Position numbers and translations under genes: made by a program. The notes under the pieces are model-generated. The model was not told the origin of the DNA. It did no database searches and was given only the letters and a program-made list of their open reading frames with translations. DNA of 64,000 nt from Fumia sp045121595 (GTDB lineage Bacteria; Bacillota; Clostridia; Oscillospirales; Ruminococcaceae): assembly GCA_045121595.1 (NCBI GenBank), contig JBGVGI010000101.1, positions 42,538 to 106,537 on the forward strand. Direction: 5' to 3'. This document shows, piece by piece, positions 27,866-37,319 of this stretch; position 1 is the first letter of the stretch, and the number at the start of each line of letters is the position of its first letter.

Positions 27866-28747
27866 ATGGCTAAAATATTAGTTTTTGGAGAAATCCTATG
27901 GGATATTTTTGATAAAGAAAGCTTTATAGGTGGAGCTCCATTAAATTTTGCGACACACTCAAATATTTTCGGCGCACAAACCGCTTTAATTTCGGCTATA
28001 GGTAATGACAAACTTGGCGAAGAAACAAAACTTAAAATAAAAGAATACGGAATAAACGACAGAATGATTCAATGCTTAGATGAATTTAGAACAGGTGTAA
28101 CCCTTGTCACGCTAAAAAACGGTCAACCTGATTATAAAATCACAAAGAATGTTGCATTCGACAATATAAGTTATTCCGATGAATTGCAGAAAGAAATAAA
28201 TAGCTTTGCGCCTGATTGTTTTTATTTCGGCACTGTTTCACAAAGGGGTAAAGTTTCTGCCCAAACACTTAAATCAATCCTCAAAAATACTTATTTTAAG
28301 CATATTTTTTGTGACTTGAATTTAAGAAAAGACAGCATTACAGAAGAAACTATAAATTTTTCACTTGAAAATTGTACAATTTTAAAAATAAACCGAGAAG
28401 AAAAGAAAATTCTCGAAAAAATATATTTCGAAGAATACTCACTTTCTACAATTAATTTTTCAAAACTGCTTTGCAAAAAATTCAGCAATTTAAAGTTACT
28501 TATAATAACACTTGATAAAGATGGCGCTTATATTTACAATAATAATACCAATAGCGGTTTTATTCAAGAAACGAGTGAATGTAAAATGGTTTCTGCAACA
28601 GGTGCGGGAGATGCCTTCTGCGCCGCGTTTATGACAAATTATTTAACTGGTAAATCTTTAGAAGAATGTGCCAAAAAAGCCACTAAGATTGCAAACTATG
28701 TTTTGGGTTTTAAAGAAGCAATCCCACCAAAAGGAGAAGAAATATGA
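27866..28747 (+). CDS. PfkB family carbohydrate kinase (fructokinase-like)
   Basis: About 293 residues, ribokinase/PfkB fold. The N-terminal GEILWDIFD and IGGAPLNFATHSNIFG motifs are typical of fructokinases, and the anion hole plus catalytic aspartate are in TGAGDAFCAAF. The ATG at 27866 with GGAG upstream is chosen over an in-frame start at 27833 inside the isomerase gene. It presumably phosphorylates the free ketose released by the downstream hydrolase; fructose is the default guess. It overlaps the hydrolase by four bases (ATGA). Confidence 0.87.
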   Translation: MAKILVFGEILWDIFDKESFIGGAPLNFATHSNIFGAQTALISAIGNDKLGEETKLKIKEYGINDRMIQCLDEFRTGVTLVTLKNGQPDYKITKNVAFDNISYSDELQKEINSFAPDCFYFGTVSQRGKVSAQTLKSILKNTYFKHIFCDLNLRKDSITEETINFSLENCTILKINREEKKILEKIYFEEYSLSTINFSKLLCKKFSNLKLLIITLDKDGAYIYNNNTNSGFIQETSECKMVSATGAGDAFCAAFMTNYLTGKSLEECAKKATKIANYVLGFKEAIPPKGEEI

Positions 28748-30138
28748 TTTATAAACCGCAAAAAGGCCAAATCAAAGACAATACTATTTTTTACCATAAC
28801 GGAAAATTTTATCTGTTTTCTATGTATCATAAAGAAAACAGCAGTACTTTCAACAATGTATGGTTAGCAATCTCAGATGATGGTGTTAATTTTAAAGATT
28901 ACGGATGTATTGTCGAAGATTTTCCAAAACCTATTTGGGCAATGTATGTTTATAAAATAGATGACGGATTTATGATGAATAGCGGAAGCTTCGGTGATGA
29001 CGGCGCACAAAGTGTTCTAAAATTCTGGTATTCAAAAGATTTGATTAATTGGGAGTGTATGCCCGATTTAGATGTTGTATCCCCTGTTATTGAAGGCAAA
29101 AATATGCGGCTTGACTGTATGTACGTTATAAGAGAAAATGATAGATACTACGGTTATGCAACCGGGCAATTTGGTTTTTTGACTTCTTCCGACGGTAAAC
29201 ATTGGCACACCCACGAAACCAACATAGATTACTCACCTTTCCCGGAATACAATACTGCTTTGGGTGGGTTTGAAATTGCCGATTGTAAAAAAATCCAAGA
29301 TAAGTACTATTTATTTTGTGGGGGATTTGGACATTTGGGCAACAACGGATACGGAGTTTATATTTACGAAAGTAATACACCTGACGGTGTATTTAAACCC
29401 CATCTTCCTAATTATCGTATAAATGGCACTTCAAAGCGATGGGTTAATATGTGGGAACGTTTCTTTGAAAAGGACGGAGAAATATTAACTTGTAATTATA
29501 TGTATGACGGTTTTTCATACGAAAACGGAACCGTATGGTTACCGCCTATAAAAAAGCTTGCAAAGAACGAGATGGGATTATATCTTGAATGGTGGAAAGG
29601 CAATCAAGACCTTATTGGTGACATATACACAACAAAAAAACTATTAACAGCCAATAATGGTGAAAGTGAAGTTTTTGATGAAAGTGACAACCGTGTTAAA
29701 ATTTCTGAAATAATTCATATTCAAGAAAAATCGGTTATAGAATTCTACATAACCTTACAAGAAAATCAATTCACGGGGTATTCTGCAGGCGGATTTTATT
29801 TATTTGAAGATGAAAATGAAGGTACTGCTGTAATTTTTGACACTTACGGAAAATGTGAAATTTCTGCTATAAAAGACTCGAAAAAGATGATTATTGATGA
29901 TATAATTAGTTTTGGAAGCACTGCGCCCTATTGGTTTGACAGCGGTAAAACATATCAAATCAGAATCCTTATAAGAGATAATATGTTTGAAATTTACGTT
30001 GATAATAAATATCTGCAAACATTTAATACTACTCATTTTAAGGACAAAGCTGGAAAAACTATAAAAGGCTTTGCCGCAATTTCGCACAGACGAGAATGTG
30101 AAATTAGCAATATAAAAGTATATGAATTAAATAAATAG
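28744..30138 (+). CDS. Beta-propeller glycoside hydrolase (GH32/GH43-like), cytoplasmic
   Basis: 464 residues without a signal peptide. The first 290 look like a five-bladed beta-propeller with repeated aspartate-containing turns (WLAISDDGVNFKDYG, WYSKDLINWE). The C-terminal 150 are a beta-sandwich (RILIRDNMFEIYVDNKYLQTF) like GH32 enzymes. Candidate catalytic residues are D12 in QIKDNTIFYHNG, the aspartate of MRLDCMYVI (about 121) and the glutamate of GFEIADCKKI (about 178). In the operon context a fructoside- or ketoside-releasing hydrolase acting inside the cell is inferred. No transporter is adjacent. Last gene of the operon. Confidence 0.75.
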   Translation: MIYKPQKGQIKDNTIFYHNGKFYLFSMYHKENSSTFNNVWLAISDDGVNFKDYGCIVEDFPKPIWAMYVYKIDDGFMMNSGSFGDDGAQSVLKFWYSKDLINWECMPDLDVVSPVIEGKNMRLDCMYVIRENDRYYGYATGQFGFLTSSDGKHWHTHETNIDYSPFPEYNTALGGFEIADCKKIQDKYYLFCGGFGHLGNNGYGVYIYESNTPDGVFKPHLPNYRINGTSKRWVNMWERFFEKDGEILTCNYMYDGFSYENGTVWLPPIKKLAKNEMGLYLEWWKGNQDLIGDIYTTKKLLTANNGESEVFDESDNRVKISEIIHIQEKSVIEFYITLQENQFTGYSAGGFYLFEDENEGTAVIFDTYGKCEISAIKDSKKMIIDDIISFGSTAPYWFDSGKTYQIRILIRDNMFEIYVDNKYLQTFNTTHFKDKAGKTIKGFAAISHRRECEISNIKVYELNK

Positions 30139-30150
30139 TTTTAAAAAATT

Positions 30151-30181
30151 GACCTAAATTCGTGTAAAGCGAATTTAGGTC
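30151..30181 (+). terminator. Hairpin ending the hexulose operon
   Basis: Perfect 12-bp stem GACCTAAATTCG / CGAATTTAGGTC with a seven-base loop, 13 bases after the hydrolase stop. The following sequence (ACAATTTTATTT) is only a weak T-run. The remaining 200 bases up to the next promoter (30182-30383) are AT-rich and show no ORF or RNA that I recognise. Confidence 0.65.
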
Positions 30182-30383
30182 ACAATTTTATTTGGTTTAT
30201 ATAGTGTTATTACGTGTTATCTTGTGTTAAAAGCCTTTAAAAACAGCGTTTTGTCACGGTTATGCCTAATATCATATAAGTATATTGTATCACAAATAAA
30301 TTAATAAGTAAATCGAAGATTTTGACAGTTTTTTGCTTTAAAAATAAAAAATGTTGCAAAATCCTTCTTTTTTATTTTATCTC

Positions 30384-30411
30384 TTGAAAAAAGTTTCAAA
30401 CAAGCTATAAT
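30384..30411 (+). promoter_or_regulatory. Sigma-A type promoter of the beta-mannosidase gene
   Basis: TTGAAA (30384-30389), 16-base spacer, TATAAT (30406-30411), 31 bases upstream of the start codon. Confidence 0.65.
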
Positions 30412-30442
30412 GTAATTAAATTTAGCAATAGGGAGGAATTTT

Positions 30443-32966
30443 ATGTATCGTGAAGCCATAAAATCCAATTGGTTTTTAAGAGATATAACAGAAAACGGGG
30501 AGAAAATCAAGGCAACTGTCCCCGGTGATATCCATGCCGATTTAATAAATGCAGGAATTATTCCGGATCCTGATATCGACGATAATGCGAGAAAAGCGTA
30601 TTACGTTTCCGACCACAGATGGGAGTATACCACAACTTTTATTCCCGGTAAGATTTCAGGACAGACAAGGCTTTATTTTGACCGAATTGATGGTGCGTGT
30701 ACTGTCTTTTTGAACGATGAGGAACTTGGTAAAATTGAAAATGTTTTCAGACCTCATATTTTTGACGTTACGGAAAAACTTCTGGATGGTGAGAATACAC
30801 TTCGTATGCTCTTTTATCCTCTTGCAGAATTTGGTGAACGAGATGACGACGAGCTTATGCCGTGGTGGAATGCACGTGCAAATCTCAGACGTACTCAGTT
30901 TAACTGTGCTATGGACTGGGCACTTCCGCTTCCGTCTATGGGAATAGGGGCAGACATTTACATAGAATGTGAAACAGAGTATGAAATTATAAACAGTGAT
31001 GTGCGCCCGTTTGTTTCAGGCAGAATCGACTTTTTATTCGAAATAAGTGATCCTTCTTTTGTAAACGGAGATCATATTGAACTTACGATTTTTGATGAAG
31101 ACAAAGAGATAAAGCATATTATAAATCTCGACAACAGACGTATTCTTACCACCGTTAATATAGAAAATCCTAAGCTGTGGTATCCTAACGGCTACGGCGA
31201 ACAGAATTTGTACCCCTGGGAGGCAAAACTCATCGTAAAAGGCGAGTGCCGTGACTGTAAAAAAGGACGTTTCGGTATCCGTGAAGTTAAAAAGGTCGAG
31301 AATCCTTTTGTCAGAAATCCCGAAAACGGATACTCTTTTGGCTTGTCGGTGAACGGACTTAACGTGTTCTGTAAGGGCGGTAACTGGGTTCCCATGGAAA
31401 AAATGGCCCGGTTGCATTAAAGACGAAGACTATGATTATTATATCCGTATGGCAAAGGAAGCCAACTTCACTATGCTCAGAGTGTGGGGTGGCGGACTTT
31501 ACGAGCACGAGCGTTTTTATGAATTGTGCGACGAATATGGTATTATGGTGTGGCAGGATTTTATGTTTGAATCCCATGTATATCCAATTTTTGACATCCA
31601 TGATGAGATTCAAAAGGAAGCAGACTATCAGTTAAGACGTTTAAGACTTCATCCGTCTGTTTGTCTGTGGTGTGGATGTAACGAAAATATAAACTCACGG
31701 AGATATCAGCGTGATATTTTATGGCGTCAGGACAATGACATAACAATTGATATAGTGAACGCCAATATGCAAAACGATGATACTGCTCAGCTTGAAAGTG
31801 TAATACTTTTTGACAGAGGTAAAATAGACACCGAGCTTTTCGATGTATGGCTTCGCGGATTTACAGCAAAATTATCTCCGGATACACCTTATATCCAGGC
31901 GAGCCCCATATCCCTTGCCGACGTTGGTAATGACCCGACTTCGGGTAACTGTCATATCTCCTGCTGGAAGTATGCTTTGTTTGAGACAAATGAAAATTAT
32001 GCCGACTGGAGAAAACATTTTGACAAAGCTTGTTCCTTTGATTCGGAATTCTGTATTCAGGGTCCTTGCAGTGTTAATATGATAAAAGGAATGCTTTCTG
32101 AAAAGAATCACTGGCCTCCGAACGATATCTGGAGCTACAGAATAAACTTAGGACATGCGAGGCTTCCGCATTATCTGCAGACTATGTGGATTGCAGGGGC
32201 AACGATTGGCGAAATCGATTCGTTGCAGAAGTTTGTAAAGCACGGTCAGGCAACCCACGTTGAAATGATGCGTGCAGAGTTTGACTCGGCTCGTTTTGAT
32301 GCCCCCGATAACGGCGGAACGCTGATGTGGATGTTTAACGACTGTGCTCCGACTTCAAACTGGTCTATTATTCCGTATGACAAGGTGCCGAAACCTTCCT
32401 ACTATTCTGCAAAACGCGCTTGTGCACCTGTATCTCCGATACTGTTTGAAAGAAAAGGTATTCTGTATGTTGCGGTAAGTAACCAGACAGCAGATGCCAT
32501 TGAAGGAAATGCAGTTTTTGGTGAGCAGAAGTTTGACGGAACTGTACTTAACAGCTCGTCTGCATCTTTTAAAGCCAAAGCGGGAGAAACTGTTGTAATA
32601 TCTCAGATTGAGGTTTCAAAACTCAGTAAAGACACTGATTTTTACTATCTTGATGTTGATAATTTGCCACGTGTGTTGTATTTCCCGAACGGCTGGAATG
32701 AACTTCCTTATCCGAAGCCTGAATTTGAAGTTTTTACAAAGGTTTCAGCGCTTGACGGCAAATGGAGAATTGAAGCTACTGTAAATGCCAAGAGTTTTAT
32801 CCGACTTTTCCATATTGCGTATAAGGACAGAGAGGTTCACCCGATTTACTCCGATAACTATTTTGATTTAACCTGTGGCGAAACAAGGACTGTAACGATT
32901 GACTTTGATTTCTGCCCCGATGAATCAATGCTTCATTTCGGACATTGGATGACTGACTGGGATTAA
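30443..32966 (+). pseudogene. GH2 family beta-mannosidase, interrupted by one frameshift
   Basis: Two reading frames make one GH2 beta-mannosidase of about 840 residues. Frame 1 (30443-31420) holds the jelly-roll and Ig-like domains up to CKGGNWVPMEKM; frame 2 continues from about 31407 with PGCIKDEDYDYYIRMAKEAN. Removing one base from the ATGGCCCGG stretch at 31403-31411 joins them into the expected KGGNWVP...PG sequence. The TIM barrel has the acid/base glutamate in WCGCNEN and the nucleophile in FDSEFCIQGP. No signal peptide, so cytoplasmic if functional. Either a recent pseudogene or a sequencing error; the rest looks intact. Confidence 0.88.
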
Positions 32967-32976
32967 TTCAAAAAGC

Positions 32977-33014
32977 AAAAAGACCTGAATTTCAAAGAAT
33001 TCAGGTCTTTTTTT
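32977..33014. terminator. Bidirectional terminator between the beta-mannosidase and ECF genes
   Basis: 10-bp stem GACCTGAATT / AATTCAGGTC (32982-32991 with 32998-33007), flanked by an A-run and a seven-T run, placed between convergent genes. Confidence 0.92.
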
Positions 33015-33534
33015 CTTTATTTAAAATGCTCATAATCAGGGGAATGAGGATAAGTTGAAGGATTATTCCCGGGAGGGCGTCGATAAAGCCACCCGTTAAA
33101 AACATCGAAAAGAGGAAGGGTTTGCCATAAAGTCCGAGCAACGCCCACTTGGTTATTCCCCAGACAATTCTTCCCAGTATCATTGCCGATAAGAGACTTA
33201 TGTAAATGCTTTTTAAATCTTTTTTGCCGATGCGTGAATAAATAAATCCTATGACAAGGCCGTAGGTTGCAAGTTCTGCCGCCATCCACAAAGCATTTGG
33301 GTAAAGGGGAGGCATAGAAAATACTGCACCACGGAGTATGGGGAGAATAAGGCCTGTGCAAAAGCCGTACTTTGCGCCGCATACAAGTCCGCAGAGCATA
33401 ACGGGGATATGCATGGGTAGAAAGGTGTCTCCGATTTCCTTAACCTGGCTTGTAAGCATCGGCAATACAAAGCCGATACTTAAAAACATGGCAGACAGTA
33501 CGAGTTTTTTGATTTTTTCTTTATTCATACTCAT
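33001..33534 (-). CDS. ECF transporter S component (vitamin-binding subunit)
   Basis: 177-residue integral membrane protein with about five to six hydrophobic segments, the substrate-binding subunit of an energy-coupling-factor importer. The block LPMHIPVMLCGLVCGAKYG, followed by PILRGAVFSMPPLYPNALWMA and ELATYG, is characteristic of a large Clostridia group of S components. The vitamin carried (pantothenate-, folate- or other) cannot be told. No EcfA or EcfT lies nearby, so it probably shares a group II module encoded elsewhere. It overlaps radC by four bases. Confidence 0.85.
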   Translation of the reverse strand: MSMNKEKIKKLVLSAMFLSIGFVLPMLTSQVKEIGDTFLPMHIPVMLCGLVCGAKYGFCTGLILPILRGAVFSMPPLYPNALWMAAELATYGLVIGFIYSRIGKKDLKSIYISLLSAMILGRIVWGITKWALLGLYGKPFLFSMFLTGGFIDALPGIILQLILIPLIMSILNKEKKT

Positions 33535-34313
33535 TTTATAGCCTTAAACCCTTCGAGAGGCATTTCTATAACGTTGCCCGTGGATAAATACCCGAGCTCT
33601 ACCATAGAAGTCGCCTTATCGTCTGCAATTATCAGATGGTCGATAAGCTGAATGCTTAAAGAGGCAAGAGTTTCTGCAAGACGGCGGGTTGTTTCCTTAT
33701 CTTTAGTAGACGGGTTAGCAGACCCGTCGGGATGATTGTGCGCAAGTACTATTGCGGTTGCATTACACTGAAGTGCGGCGGAGACGATTTTTCTTACGTC
33801 AACGGAAGAAGCGTTTTCGTTTCCACTGCCTGCGATTTCAGTTTTTAAGAGTTTGCAGTTTTTATCCATACAGAGAACGTATACAATTTCCTCGGTGACA
33901 CCTGTAAATTTAGGAAGGAGATAGTTTTTAAGCTTTTCAGGGGAGTTTAAAACGTCGTCAAAATCAGTGCTTTCTTCAAGGTATCTGCGATAAACTTCGG
34001 GGATAAGTTTTATAAGTACCGCTGCATTCTTAGTCATACCCTTAACGGAAGCAAGTTGTCTTAAAGGTGCTTTGAAAACCTTGTCAAAACCACCGAAAGT
34101 ACGGATGAGCTCGTGTGCCAAAGGGTTTGTGTCCTTTTGAGGAACACCGAAAAACAAGAGAAGCTCAAGAATGTTATGCAGCTCAAAATTATTAAGGTTT
34201 CCTTCTTTTGCAAAACGCTCTTTAAGTCTTATTCTGTGACCTGCGTGTGGGTTTTCTTTTTTGCCCGTTTTGACTTTGCTGTAAAAATTATGCAAATCAC
34301 TGAGCTTTGCCAT
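33531..34313 (-). CDS. radC: RadC family JAB/MPN-domain protein
   Basis: 260-residue RadC family protein. The N-terminal half has helix-hairpin-helix character (HNILELLLFFGVPQKDTNPLAHELI and the LASVKGMTKNAAVLIKLIPE segment). The C-terminal JAMM metal motif is intact: AHNHPDGSANPSTKDKE gives H-x-H and S-x-x-D ligands. The cellular role of RadC is unclear despite its name. It has its own promoter (34342-34370) and is coupled to the ECF S component downstream. Confidence 0.92.
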   Translation of the reverse strand: MAKLSDLHNFYSKVKTGKKENPHAGHRIRLKERFAKEGNLNNFELHNILELLLFFGVPQKDTNPLAHELIRTFGGFDKVFKAPLRQLASVKGMTKNAAVLIKLIPEVYRRYLEESTDFDDVLNSPEKLKNYLLPKFTGVTEEIVYVLCMDKNCKLLKTEIAGSGNENASSVDVRKIVSAALQCNATAIVLAHNHPDGSANPSTKDKETTRRLAETLASLSIQLIDHLIIADDKATSMVELGYLSTGNVIEMPLEGFKAIK

Positions 34314-34341
34314 AAGCTTCCCTCCTTTTTTATACGTAACA

Positions 34342-34370
34342 ATTATATCACAGAAAAAAATTAATGTAAA
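34342..34370 (-). promoter_or_regulatory. Sigma-A type promoter of radC-ECF
   Basis: Minus-strand TTTACA (34370-34365), 17-base spacer, TATAAT (34347-34342). Confidence 0.7.
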
Positions 34371-34461
34371 TTATTATTTTTCAAAAAAGTATGGTATTTT
34401 TCTTTAAAATATAGTATAATTAACTTAACTGTGCGTTAATTTTCAGAAGGAGGGTGTTTTC

Positions 34462-35601
34462 TTGGAAATTTATCTTGATAACTGTGCTACTACAAAGGTT
34501 TGTGACGAAGCGGTAAAAGCTTCGGTGAAAGCTATGACTGAAAGCTACGGAAACCCGTCCTCTTTGCATAAAAAAGGTATGGAAGCAGAGGATATTGTTA
34601 ATTCGGCACGAAAGACTATTGCGTCAGTTTTAAACTGTGATGCCGATAATATAATTTTTACGTCGGGTGCGACGGAAAGCAATAACCTTGCAATTCTTGG
34701 CGGTATTAACTCAAGACGTCGTGCAGGAAAAACTATCGTTACTGATACTGTTGAGCATCCTTCGGTTTCAAATGCAGTGGCATTTTTTGAAAAAGAGGGT
34801 TATAAAATTAAAAAAGTACCTCCGCAAAATGACGGCAATTTTATAGCCGACGATTTTGTGAATGCCGTTGACGATGATACAGTTTTACTTACCTTTATGA
34901 TGGTAAATAACGAACTTGGCACTGTTTTTCCGTATGAGGAAATCGTAAGAAAGGTAAGAAAAAAACGCTCTGATATTCTTATTCATATCGACGCGGTTCA
35001 GGGATTTACAAAATTCCCTCTTAACGTGAAAAAGTGTGACGTTGATTTGGTGTCCTTCAGCGGTCATAAGATATACGCCCCGAAAGGTATCGGCGGACTT
35101 TATATCAAAAAGGGAATCCGCATTGAACCTGTTATTCACGGCGGAGGTCAGGAAAAGAATTTAAGAAGCGGTACTCAGTCTGTTCCGATGATTGCAGGAC
35201 TTGAGGCGGCAGTGAAGCTTTGTGTCGATAACAAAGATGAAATTGCAAAGAATTATAAATTCTGTAACGAATACCTTAAAAAAGAGTTTGAAAGCATTGA
35301 AGGACTCGTTATAAATTCTCCCGAAAACGCTTCAAACCATCTTATCAATATTTCGGTACCGGGTATCCCGTCTGAAATTATGCTTCATTTTTTAGAGCAG
35401 AGTGAAATCTACGTTTCAAGCGGTTCTGCCTGTGCAAAAGGTGAGAAAAGCACAGTGTTAAAATCTGCGGGAATTTCCGATGAAAGGGTAAAATCTGCCC
35501 TCAGGATAAGCTTTTCAAAAGATACAAAAAGAGAAGAACTCGATATTTTCGTTGATATTTTAAAACAGGGAATTACACGATTCAAATCGGTCATTAAATA
35601 G
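34462..35601 (+). CDS. Cysteine desulfurase (NifS/IscS family)
   Basis: 379-residue PLP-dependent cysteine desulfurase supplying persulfide sulfur. K203 in SFSGHKIYAPKG binds PLP, and the mobile-loop cysteine is C324 in SSGSACAKGE; DNCATTK and TSGATESNN are also present. The gene uses a TTG start, supported by AGAAGGAGGG eight bases upstream. It is 14 bases upstream of thiI, the same layout as the nifZ-thiI pair of Bacillus, so its main client is probably ThiI and tRNA 4-thiouridine rather than Fe-S assembly (inference). Confidence 0.94.
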   Translation: MEIYLDNCATTKVCDEAVKASVKAMTESYGNPSSLHKKGMEAEDIVNSARKTIASVLNCDADNIIFTSGATESNNLAILGGINSRRRAGKTIVTDTVEHPSVSNAVAFFEKEGYKIKKVPPQNDGNFIADDFVNAVDDDTVLLTFMMVNNELGTVFPYEEIVRKVRKKRSDILIHIDAVQGFTKFPLNVKKCDVDLVSFSGHKIYAPKGIGGLYIKKGIRIEPVIHGGGQEKNLRSGTQSVPMIAGLEAAVKLCVDNKDEIAKNYKFCNEYLKKEFESIEGLVINSPENASNHLINISVPGIPSEIMLHFLEQSEIYVSSGSACAKGEKSTVLKSAGISDERVKSALRISFSKDTKREELDIFVDILKQGITRFKSVIK

Positions 35602-35615
35602 AAAGGATACTTTTA

Positions 35616-36788
35616 ATGAAAGAATTAATTTTGATTAAAAACGGCGAAATCGCGCTTAAAGGATTAAACCGCGGTAACTTTGAAGATATTCTTATAAGAA
35701 ATATCCGTTGGCGTCTTAAGGATTTAGGCGATTTTAAGATTAAAAAGGCACAGTCTACTATATTTTTTGAGCCTTCCGACTGCGAAAACTTTGATTTTGA
35801 CGAAGCAATCTCACGTTTGCAGAAAATCTTCGGTATTGCTATGATTTCCAGAGCACTCGTTGTCGAAAAGGATATGGACGCAATCAAAGAAGTCGTTGCA
35901 GATTACGTTGAAGAAGCTTTGGAAGGTGCTAAAACCTTTAAGGTTGAGTCAAAACGTGCAGATAAACGTTTCCCCCTTACTTCGTTGCAGATTTCTGCAG
36001 AGGTGGGTGGTGCGATACTCAGTAAATTCCATCACCTTAAGGTTGACGTTCACAATCCCGACGTTACCGTTATGGTTGAGATAAGAGATTTCGGCGCATA
36101 TATTCACGCAGGTAAAATCCCAGGTGCAGGTGGTATGCCCGTATCTTCAAGCGGAAGAGCTATGATTCTTATTTCGGGCGGTCTTGACAGTCCCGTTGCC
36201 GCATATATGATGGCAAAAAGAGGACTTGCACTTTCCGCAGTGCATTTTGTAAGCCCCCCTTACACGAGTGACAGAGCTTTACAGAAAGTTGAAACACTTT
36301 GCGAAAAGCTTACTGCATACACAGGCAAAATCAAATTTTACTGTGTTCCTTTTACCGAAATTCAGGAAGCTATCAAGGAACATTGTCCCGAGGAACTTTT
36401 CACTGTCATAATGCGACGTATTATGATGAGAGTTGCTACTATTCTTGCAAAGAAAGAAGAAATAAGAGCGCTTGTAACGGGCGAAAGTCTTGCGCAGGTT
36501 GCAAGTCAGACACTCGATGCACTCCACTGTACCGACGTTGCTACCGATTTGGTGGTTTTAAGACCGCTTATCGGTATGGATAAAACTGAAATTATTGATA
36601 TTGCTTATAAAATTGACACCTTTGAAACTTCAATTCTCCCTTACGAGGACTGTTGTACGGTGTTTACTCCCAAGCATCCGAGAACAAAACCTAAACTTTA
36701 TTTCGTAGAGCAGGGTGAAGCGCGTTTTGATTTTGCGCCACTCATTGAAAAAGCCGTTAATGAAACTGAAATTAAGATAATTGACTGA
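35616..36788 (+). CDS. thiI: tRNA 4-thiouridine sulfurtransferase
   Basis: 390-residue ThiI, forming s4U8 in tRNA. A ferredoxin-like and THUMP domain (about 1-165) precede the PP-loop ATP pyrophosphatase domain with MILISGGLDSPVAAYM (about 177-192). The C-terminal rhodanese domain of the Escherichia coli protein is absent, as in Bacillus and other Gram-positives; the DCCTVFTPKHP segment carries candidate catalytic cysteines. Sulfur would come from the adjacent desulfurase. Confidence 0.95.
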   Translation: MKELILIKNGEIALKGLNRGNFEDILIRNIRWRLKDLGDFKIKKAQSTIFFEPSDCENFDFDEAISRLQKIFGIAMISRALVVEKDMDAIKEVVADYVEEALEGAKTFKVESKRADKRFPLTSLQISAEVGGAILSKFHHLKVDVHNPDVTVMVEIRDFGAYIHAGKIPGAGGMPVSSSGRAMILISGGLDSPVAAYMMAKRGLALSAVHFVSPPYTSDRALQKVETLCEKLTAYTGKIKFYCVPFTEIQEAIKEHCPEELFTVIMRRIMMRVATILAKKEEIRALVTGESLAQVASQTLDALHCTDVATDLVVLRPLIGMDKTEIIDIAYKIDTFETSILPYEDCCTVFTPKHPRTKPKLYFVEQGEARFDFAPLIEKAVNETEIKIID

Positions 36789-36798
36789 GGTATGTACT

Positions 36799-37308
36799 AT
36801 GAAAAAAATAATTGAAGCTACGTGGATTCAAATTATCGTTACCGCCCTGATAGTGTTCTGTTTTCTGATTTCCGCTTCAAACGCACTTATGGTGGTAAGA
36901 GGTACTGAAATGCAGGAAAGTGTGGAAATAAGCGGTGAGTTTGAAGAAAGCGGTGCTTTCGGAAACTGGGAAGAATTTTCTGATTTCTATGAAGAAAGCT
37001 ACTATGCTACTGTTGATACTCCTTCAAAGGAAGTTTCAGAAGAAGTTGTTTCTAAAATCAGTGAGGAAGTATCGGAGATTTCCGTAGCTTCACAGGAATC
37101 AACCGAGATTTCAGAGCCAGGTATCGTAATCACCCCAGGTGTTTCTTTTGAAAATACAGAAAGCAGTATTTCCTCGGAAATAATCATTGAACCTGAGGTA
37201 TCAGAAGAAATTATTACCCCTGCTCCCGAATTACCGGAAGCTCCTTCTACCGATTCCCCGATAAACGCTCCCAGTATAACAACACCCGGACTCGAAACTG
37301 TTGAGTAA
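36799..37308 (+). CDS. Membrane-anchored Ser/Glu-rich protein of unknown function
   Basis: About 169 residues: one N-terminal membrane segment (about residues 8-30) and then a long low-complexity acidic stretch rich in Ser, Glu, Val and Pro with no recognisable fold. The ATG at 36799 follows GAGG; an in-frame TTG at 36781 would overlap thiI and lacks a site. It is 11 bases upstream of the SpoIID-like gene, whose N-terminus has a similar anchor and acidic linker, so the two probably act together at the cell surface. Function unknown. Confidence 0.75.
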   Translation: MKKIIEATWIQIIVTALIVFCFLISASNALMVVRGTEMQESVEISGEFEESGAFGNWEEFSDFYEESYYATVDTPSKEVSEEVVSKISEEVSEISVASQESTEISEPGIVITPGVSFENTESSISSEIIIEPEVSEEIITPAPELPEAPSTDSPINAPSITTPGLETVE

Positions 37309-37319
37309 GGAGGCTTCGT

